In this document: one piece after another, positions 58,979 through 64,000 of the stretch
How the letters are laid out: every line of letters begins with the position of its first letter
Position numbering within the stretch: the stretch's first letter is position 1
DNA from: Flavobacterium tistrianum
GTDB taxonomy: Bacteria; Bacteroidota; Bacteroidia; Flavobacteriales; Flavobacteriaceae
Assembly (NCBI RefSeq): GCF_003254545.1
Contig: NZ_QJRH01000072.1
Coordinates: 186,001-250,000 of the forward strand
Reading direction: 5' to 3'
Length of the DNA stretch: 64,000 nucleotides
Notes under the pieces: generated by a model
What the model was told of the DNA's origin: nothing
Seen by the model: only the letters and a program-made list of their open reading frames with translations
Databases searched by the model: none
Translations under genes and position numbers: made by a program

Positions 58979-59506
58979 TTATTTTTTGTAGCCAATCTTT
59001 ACTCTTTCAGCCTCATTTTCTTTTTTCTCAGTTAATTCATCTAAATATGAAAATACCAATTCAATATTTTTATCATGATTTTCTAACTTCTTCTGAATTT
59101 GAAGAATATCGACTTTGATTTCGGTTGTGTCTAAAAGCATTTGTCTCACTTTTGCGAAAATCCTCATAATTTGAATATTAGTTTGAATGGCTTTATCACT
59201 CTTTAAGACACTTGATAGCATTAAAACACCATGTTCTGTGAATGCAGTTGGAATATAACGTAAACCCATTTTTTCAGAATTGGAAATCACAATTTGTGAT
59301 TTCCAATTTTCAGTTTCAGTTTTATTAAGATCGAACATGAAATCTTCTGGAAATCTAGAAATATTCCTTTTTACGGCTTGCTTTAAAACCCTCGTTTCAA
59401 TTCCATACAATGTTGCGAGATCGCGATCAATCATCACTTTTTGACCACGAATAAAATATATTTTATTTGAAATTGTTTCTTCAGAAAATAAAGAGTGATC
59501 TTCCAT
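58979..59506 (-). CDS. ORF6N domain protein
   Basis: 175 residues. The ORF6N domain occupies about residues 15-100: KIYFIRGQKVMIDRDLATLYGIETRVLKQAVKRNISRFPEDFMF, NWKSQIVIS and LRYIPTAFTEHGVLML. A helical C-terminus follows. ORF6N proteins are mostly phage or plasmid linked DNA-binding proteins (a RhuM/KilA-N relative), yet no other phage gene is here. The gene contains a palindrome of the same family as those beside it at codons 67-76. Its biological role is unknown. Antiparallel to the polysaccharide locus. Confidence 0.87.
   Translation of the reverse strand: MEDHSLFSEETISNKIYFIRGQKVMIDRDLATLYGIETRVLKQAVKRNISRFPEDFMFDLNKTETENWKSQIVISNSEKMGLRYIPTAFTEHGVLMLSSVLKSDKAIQTNIQIMRIFAKVRQMLLDTTEIKVDILQIQKKLENHDKNIELVFSYLDELTEKKENEAERVKIGYKK
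59278..59308. repeat. Palindrome of the ORF6N-linked family, copy 4
   Basis: AATTGGAAATCACAA (59278-59292) pairs perfectly with TTGTGATTTCCAATT (59294-59308). It lies inside the ORF6N reading frame and encodes the NWKSQIVISN segment. Confidence 0.75.
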
Positions 59507-59549
59507 AAGTTTTTAATTAAAAAAAACAAATGTAAGATTTTATTTATAT

Positions 59550-60860
59550 TTATAAATAGGATTTATATTGTTTTAGTTTCCCACGATTGGTTCTTTCTAA
59601 AACGGTTTTTCTTGTAAAAGTGAAGTTTAAATTCGGTTCTAAATACAAATCGATAGCTTCTTTTATTTTTTGAATTTGTGCTGAAACTAATTCTTTTTCA
59701 GAGACATATTCAATTTCAAAAGTATCTATTTTGGTTTGTTTGATAATGAATTCTTTTACATTTCCATCATCTTCGATTATGCTTTTAGTTACATAATAAA
59801 ATGTAAGACCAGGCGATTTTTTTCCGCTTGGAAGAATTGCAACATCATTGGTTCTTCCAATCAGTTTTTTTAAAATTGGTTTTTGTGGTGTGCTTTTTTC
59901 GTCCAAAATTCCAATGTCGCCAATTTCATATCGAATGAAAGGATTTGCTTTATTGAACAAAGATGTAATCACAATTTTTCCTTCCGTTCCATGTGGAACA
60001 GGATTATTATTTTCATCTAAAATTTCTACAAAAAGTGTTTCTGAATTTACTTGCCATTCTCCTTGAGGATTTTCAAAAGCAATTAAATCCAATTCTGAAG
60101 CGCCATATTCGCTTATAATTGGAATTCCAAATTGTTTTTCCAAAAGTCTTTTATCCGTTTCAAAAAGCATTTCTGAAGTAACAAAACAAGCTTTAAGGGT
60201 TGGGCAAATTTCTTTTAAAATGATATTTTTCTGTTCTAAAAATTTCGCAAAAAGAACAATTGAACTTGTATATCCGTTGATGTAATCGAATTTTTTAGTT
60301 CTGAATTTTTTTAGAAATTTCTCTAAAATATCATCCGATAAATCAAAGACAGGAAAGCGAAAACGATGTGTCAAAAAATCTTTAAAACGTTCTTTTTGAT
60401 ATCCAATAAAATCCATCGGTATTCCATAAAAACGCGCTTGATACGAATGGTTAAAATCAATACCAAACCAGCCGAAACGCATAATATTAGATGCCCACGT
60501 TAAGGCATGCGAATACTTATCTTTAGCAAAAACAAAAGGAGTGCCACTTGATCCAGATGTTTTGTTGAGGTAAATGTTTTTTTTTGAATAACCTTTTGAA
60601 AGTCTTTCTTCAAGCGGTTTTTGGAGATTCTTTTTGTTCAAAATTGGAAGGTCATTCCAGTTTTCAATCTTTTTGTTTCCCAGTAAATCACGATAAAAAG
60701 AATTGTTGTTTAAATGAAAATCAACAATTTCTTTCTTTTTATTTTCCAGAAATGAAGTGTACTTTTCTTCAGAAAAATGAACAATTTTATCCAATTCCGC
60801 TGTTGCTTCCTTTATTGGAAAACCATTTAGTTTGAGTGTAAGATCAAAAAGGCGAATCAT
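59550..60860 (-). CDS. PaaK/CapK-like acyl-CoA ligase family protein
   Basis: 436 residues, adenylate-forming. The ATP motif is NKTSGSSGTPFVFAKD near residue 99-114; EYGASELDLIAFE and the KLIGRTNDVAILPSG segment are the other adenylation motifs (with FIRYEIGDIG). It belongs to the phenylacetate-CoA ligase/CapK group that is common at the ends of Bacteroidota capsule loci. The substrate is unknown; a role in making an acyl or amide group on the polysaccharide is inference. It ends 43 bp upstream of the ORF6N gene. Confidence 0.8.
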   Translation of the reverse strand: MIRLFDLTLKLNGFPIKEATAELDKIVHFSEEKYTSFLENKKKEIVDFHLNNNSFYRDLLGNKKIENWNDLPILNKKNLQKPLEERLSKGYSKKNIYLNKTSGSSGTPFVFAKDKYSHALTWASNIMRFGWFGIDFNHSYQARFYGIPMDFIGYQKERFKDFLTHRFRFPVFDLSDDILEKFLKKFRTKKFDYINGYTSSIVLFAKFLEQKNIILKEICPTLKACFVTSEMLFETDKRLLEKQFGIPIISEYGASELDLIAFENPQGEWQVNSETLFVEILDENNNPVPHGTEGKIVITSLFNKANPFIRYEIGDIGILDEKSTPQKPILKKLIGRTNDVAILPSGKKSPGLTFYYVTKSIIEDDGNVKEFIIKQTKIDTFEIEYVSEKELVSAQIQKIKEAIDLYLEPNLNFTFTRKTVLERTNRGKLKQYKSYL

Positions 60861-60961
60861 TTTTCAGGATAATTTTCGTCAAAAATAATATTTACCAATT
60901 ACTAACAATCAAGAATCACGAAGTTTTTAAGATTTAATTATTTTTTACGTTCAAAAGCAAT

Positions 60962-60969
60962 TATTTTTG
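60962..60969 (+). promoter_or_regulatory. -7 element of the purD promoter
   Basis: TATTTTTG fits TAnnTTTG, 26 bp before the purD ATG at 60996. Confidence 0.5.
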
Positions 60970-60995
60970 CACGACAACTAAAATACAACAACACC

Positions 60996-62270
60996 ATGAC
61001 AATTTTACTATTGGGATCAGGCGGAAGAGAGCATGCATTTGCATGGAAAATGACACAGAGTCCGCTTTGCGAAAAACTTTTTGTAGTGCCTGGAAACGCA
61101 GGAACTGCTGCAATTGCTGAAAACGTTGCAATATCTGCAACAGATTTTGAAGCGGTAAAAGCATTAGTACTTAAAGAAAATATAAGTTTAGTAGTAGTAG
61201 GGCCCGAAGATCCGTTGGTAAAAGGTATTTACGATTACTTCAAAAATGACGAAAGTTTAAAAGATATTCCAGTTATTGGCCCATCAAAATTGGGTGCACA
61301 ATTGGAAGGAAGTAAAGAATTTGCGAAAGAATTCTTGATGAAACATAATATCCCAACTGCAGCTTATGATAGTTTTACCGCTGAAACAGTTGAAGAAGGA
61401 TGTAAATTTCTTGAAACATTACAGCCTCCTTACGTTTTAAAAGCTGACGGATTAGCAGCAGGAAAAGGTGTTTTGATTATTCAGGATCTTGAAGAAGCAA
61501 AAACAGAATTACGCAACATGTTGGTTCACGCAAAATTTGGAACAGCAAGTTCAAAAGTGGTTATCGAAGAATTCTTGGACGGAATTGAATTAAGCTGTTT
61601 CGTTTTAACAGACGGAAAAAACTATAAAATTCTTCCAACTGCAAAAGATTACAAACGAATTGGCGAAGGCGATACAGGTTTAAATACAGGCGGAATGGGA
61701 GCAGTTTCTCCAGTTCCTTACGTAGATGCAGTTTTAATGGAAAAAATTGAAACTCGTATCGTAAAACCAACAATTGAAGGTTTCCAAAAAGATGGAATTG
61801 AATATAAAGGATTCGTTTTTATTGGACTGATTAATGTAAAAGGAGAGCCAATTGTTATTGAATACAATGTAAGAATGGGAGATCCTGAAACTGAAGTTGT
61901 GGTTCCGAGATTAAAATCTGATCTAGTTGAATTGTTCTTGTCTGTTGCAGATCAGAAATTAGGAGATTTCAATTTAGAGGTTGATCCAAGAAGCGCTACA
62001 ACTGTAATGGTTGTTTCTGGCGGATATCCCGAAGATTTCGAAAAAGGAAAAGTAATTTCTGGATTAGAAAACATTACAGATTCGATAGTTTTTCATGCGG
62101 GAACAAAATTAGATGGCAAAAATGTCGTTACTAATGGAGGACGTGTAATTGCAATAACATCTTACGGAGAGAATTTTCAAGAGGCCATAAAAAAATCTTA
62201 CCAAAACATAGATAAACTAAGCTTTGATAAGATGTATTTTAGAAAAGATATCGGTTTCGATTTAATCTAA
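60996..62270 (+). CDS. purD: Phosphoribosylamine--glycine ligase
   Basis: 424 residues, the normal GARS length. ATP-grasp enzyme that joins phosphoribosylamine and glycine in purine synthesis. N-terminal GSGGREHA (residues 7-14), the ATP-grasp core with PPYVLKADGLAAGKGVLII and VVIEEFLDGIELSCFVLTDG, the EYNVRMGDPETEVV magnesium/ATP region and the TTVMVVSGGYPE C-terminal domain are all intact. No other purine gene is beside it. A -7 promoter element lies just upstream. Confidence 0.97.
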   Translation: MTILLLGSGGREHAFAWKMTQSPLCEKLFVVPGNAGTAAIAENVAISATDFEAVKALVLKENISLVVVGPEDPLVKGIYDYFKNDESLKDIPVIGPSKLGAQLEGSKEFAKEFLMKHNIPTAAYDSFTAETVEEGCKFLETLQPPYVLKADGLAAGKGVLIIQDLEEAKTELRNMLVHAKFGTASSKVVIEEFLDGIELSCFVLTDGKNYKILPTAKDYKRIGEGDTGLNTGGMGAVSPVPYVDAVLMEKIETRIVKPTIEGFQKDGIEYKGFVFIGLINVKGEPIVIEYNVRMGDPETEVVVPRLKSDLVELFLSVADQKLGDFNLEVDPRSATTVMVVSGGYPEDFEKGKVISGLENITDSIVFHAGTKLDGKNVVTNGGRVIAITSYGENFQEAIKKSYQNIDKLSFDKMYFRKDIGFDLI

Positions 62271-62285
62271 AAATAAATACACAAG

Positions 62286-62314
62286 CCCTTTTTAATTAAA
62301 GGGTTTGGTTTTTT
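62286..62314. terminator. purD terminator
   Basis: CCCTTT (62286-62291) pairs with AAAGGG (62298-62303), then GTTTGGTTTTTT. It ends purD; the convergent small gene stops at 62313. Confidence 0.7.
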
Positions 62315-62543
62315 ATTTTAAAAATGAATGAGCCGTTGTATCTTGGTTTTCTGTTCCAGCGTCATCAAAAATACGTAATTGTTTAATCCAGTAAACGATT
62401 GCGCATGCACAGATGATCATAAAAATCCAGTTAATAGTGTTTGCACCAAACCATGTAATTAATTCTAAATGACGTAAAAAGTCAAGAGGAGCAAACAAAA
62501 TGTTAACAAATAGGTATTGAATTCCTTCAAAAAAAGCTGTCAT
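62313..62543 (-). CDS. DUF6341 family small membrane protein
   Basis: 76 residues. FEGIQYLFVNILFAPLDFLRHLELITWFGANTINWIF and a second hydrophobic run (MIICACAIVYWIKQL) predict a two-helix inner-membrane protein with a cytoplasmic tail (DDAGTENQDTTAHSF). The composition and the placement beside the DUF6427 gene and upp are what I remember for DUF6341 of Flavobacteriia. Function unknown. Confidence 0.75.
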   Translation of the reverse strand: MTAFFEGIQYLFVNILFAPLDFLRHLELITWFGANTINWIFMIICACAIVYWIKQLRIFDDAGTENQDTTAHSFLK

Positions 62544-62684
62544 AATTTTAAAAATTATATGTTATTTATTGTTGTGTAATGCCTTGAAGATAAAATTCGG
62601 TAAACCAAATCTTTTTTCAACTTGTTAGGTTTTTCCTTTTAAACAAGTATTATCTTTACAATCACAAAAGTATAAAATATCCTT

Positions 62685-63614
62685 ATGATAACAAGTGTTT
62701 TTAAAAAATCTACGCCATTAAATTATTCATTGGTTGTAATTTTAATACTGGTTTTCTTTTTTATGTTCCAAATTAAAGACCCATCTTGGGTTACGTCTTA
62801 TTTTTTGGCTTTTCAAAAAGTGAGTTTGCTATGCTTTATTTTGGCTTCTTTTTTTATGATTAATTTCATTGTAAAAAAGAACGGACTCAGCAAAGACAAT
62901 GGTTACGCGATACTTTTTTACTTGTTGTTTATTTTATTTTTTCCGACAATATTTAACAACTCAAATATTATTTATGCCAATTTCTTCATTTTATTGGCAC
63001 TTCGAAGATTAATTTCGTTGCAATCTTTAAAAGCATCAAAAGAAAAAATATTTGATGCAGCGTTTTGGATTTTTGTAGCTTCTTTATTTCAATTTTGGAG
63101 TATTCTCTTCTTAATATTGGTTTATATTTCTATTATTTTTCATGTTTCAAGAGATTATAGAAACTGGGTTTTGCCATTTATTGCACTTTTAGCAGTTACG
63201 ATTTTATTTTATATGACATCGTTAATTCTAAATTTTGATGCCGTAGCTTTCATTCAGGAAAGGGCTGTAATCGATTTTAGAATTGATTATTTTAAGAATA
63301 ATTATGAAAACGCAGCGCTTTCAATATACACTGCTGTAGCTCTATTTTTTGTTACTTCAATGTTAATGACCTTGTCAAACAGACCGCAAATTGTACATTC
63401 TTCATACAAGAAAATTGTAGCTTGCTTTTTTATAGCAGCTTTTGTTTACATCATTTCGCCAAATAAAAGCAACGATTTATTATTGTTTAGTATTGCACCA
63501 TTAAGCATTATGGCAACTAGCCACGTAGAATACATGCAGCAGAAACTGAATAATGAAATTGTTTATTATACGCTGATTGTGTGTAGTTTATTTACTTTTT
63601 TCTCTCAGTTATAA
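62685..63614 (+). CDS. DUF6427 family membrane protein
   Basis: 309 residues with about eight membrane helices (for example YSLVVILILVFFFMFQI, LCFILASFFMINFIV, YAILFYLLFILFFP and later AVTILFYMTSLIL). RDYRNWVLPFIALLA and the short charged loops give an inner-membrane protein; I know it as the DUF6427 family in Flavobacteriia. No enzyme motif. It is convergent with upp, and the two stop codons overlap by 6 bp. Function unknown. Confidence 0.75.
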   Translation: MITSVFKKSTPLNYSLVVILILVFFFMFQIKDPSWVTSYFLAFQKVSLLCFILASFFMINFIVKKNGLSKDNGYAILFYLLFILFFPTIFNNSNIIYANFFILLALRRLISLQSLKASKEKIFDAAFWIFVASLFQFWSILFLILVYISIIFHVSRDYRNWVLPFIALLAVTILFYMTSLILNFDAVAFIQERAVIDFRIDYFKNNYENAALSIYTAVALFFVTSMLMTLSNRPQIVHSSYKKIVACFFIAAFVYIISPNKSNDLLLFSIAPLSIMATSHVEYMQQKLNNEIVYYTLIVCSLFTFFSQL

Positions 63615-64000
63615 TTTACTCCCGTAAGCAAGATCACCGGCGTCACCAAGACCAGGAACAATGTAGTTTTTTTCATTTAGTTTTTCATCTAGAGAGGCTA
63701 CCCATAAATGACAGTTTTCAGGAAGATTTTCCTCTAAATGCGTTATTCCTTCTGGAGCAGCAATAACAACAACAATATGTAATTCCGTTGGAGTAGCGTT
63801 TTCTACTAATTTTTTGTGAACAGCTACAATTGATTGCCCTGTAGCCAACATCGGGTCAAGGAGTAGAACAGTTTTATTATTTAAGTCTGAAATAGCCTGA
63901 TATTCAACTCGAATTTCAAATTCATCATTATTGTTTGGATGAAATCTGCAGGCAGAAACAAAGCTGTTTTCTGCATGATCAAAATAATTTAAAAAACCGT
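63609..64000 (-). CDS. upp: Uracil phosphoribosyltransferase (partial)
   Basis: The C-terminal about 130 residues; the start lies to the right of the window. The PRPP-binding loop DPMLATGQS and the uracil-binding end YIVPGLGDAGDLAYG are classic. The enzyme makes UMP from uracil and PRPP for pyrimidine salvage. Its stop codon (63609-63611) overlaps the 3' end of the DUF6427 gene. Confidence 0.93.
   Translation of the reverse strand, partial: GFLNYFDHAENSFVSACRFHPNNNDEFEIRVEYQAISDLNNKTVLLLDPMLATGQSIVAVHKKLVENATPTELHIVVVIAAPEGITHLEENLPENCHLWVASLDEKLNEKNYIVPGLGDAGDLAYGSKL

Noticed and set aside
59985..60000. CGTTCCATGTGGAACA, a near parS site in the PaaK/CapK-like gene
   Set aside because: The core is CATGTG instead of CACGTG, it is isolated 40 kb from the cluster, and it lies in a coding region where codon choice can explain it.

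Overview
The window is chromosomal DNA of a low-GC flavobacterium, most likely genus Flavobacterium (Bacteroidota). Signs of this are promoters with the Bacteroidota -33/-7 elements (TTTG / TAnnTTTG) almost on top of start codons, a type IX secretion (T9SS) C-terminal sorting domain, flavobacterial hypothetical families (DUF6327, DUF6341, DUF6427 and GIN-domain types), a YbeY with the Bacteroidota GYKD variant, and many intergenic palindromic repeats of the kind scattered through Flavobacterium genomes. There is no intact prophage, CRISPR array or rRNA operon.

Layout. 1-2.7 kb: secreted proteins, including the start of a large extracellular protein. 3.1-6.4 kb: holB, doxX-like, thioesterase, recA. 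6.5-6.97 kb: two identically spaced ECF-type promoter motifs, each followed by a short transcript unit with its own terminator. 7-15.3 kb: acyltransferase, trpS, dprA, an HU/SPOR protein, secreted unknowns and a PIF1-type helicase. 15.4-19.7 kb: OmpH-like lipoprotein, methyltransferase, acetyltransferase, mnmG. 17.6-20.25 kb: eleven ParB-binding parS-like sites, eight of them spaced about 40-55 bp apart between mnmG and ybeY. This is a centromere-like region and suggests that the window lies close to the replication origin. 20.2-32.4 kb: ybeY, a DUF4175-type protein, gltX, SPFH protein, YtxH/holin/DUF6327 operon, a 1.2 kb very AT-rich repeat block, glnS, folB. 32.46 kb: tRNA-Cys whose 3' end is duplicated 89 bp downstream, followed by palindromic repeats. 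33-46 kb: LysE-type exporter, GIN-domain protein, rnr, rpiB, tex, a T9SS delta-60 repeat protein, tatA, GH3 enzyme.

46.1-46.7 kb holds a RAYT (REP-associated transposase) gene broken by one in-frame TGA, with REP-like palindromes in and beside it. 48.4-60.9 kb is a surface-polysaccharide locus: Wzz-like protein, lipoprotein, Wzx-type flippase, two Wzy-type polymerases, three glycosyltransferases, UDP-glucuronate decarboxylase, a PaaK/CapK-like ligase, plus an oppositely oriented 2OG-Fe(II) oxygenase. An ORF6N gene beside it shares a palindromic motif with the neighbouring intergenic DNA. 61-64 kb: purD, two conserved small membrane-protein genes and the 3' part of upp.

Most of the window is housekeeping. 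The parts that stand out are the parS cluster, the twin ECF-like promoter units, the ORF6N-linked palindromes, the RAYT/REP remnant, the tRNA-Cys 3' duplication and the AT-rich tandem repeat block. Families are named from recognised motifs and remembered family features; no database search was run.
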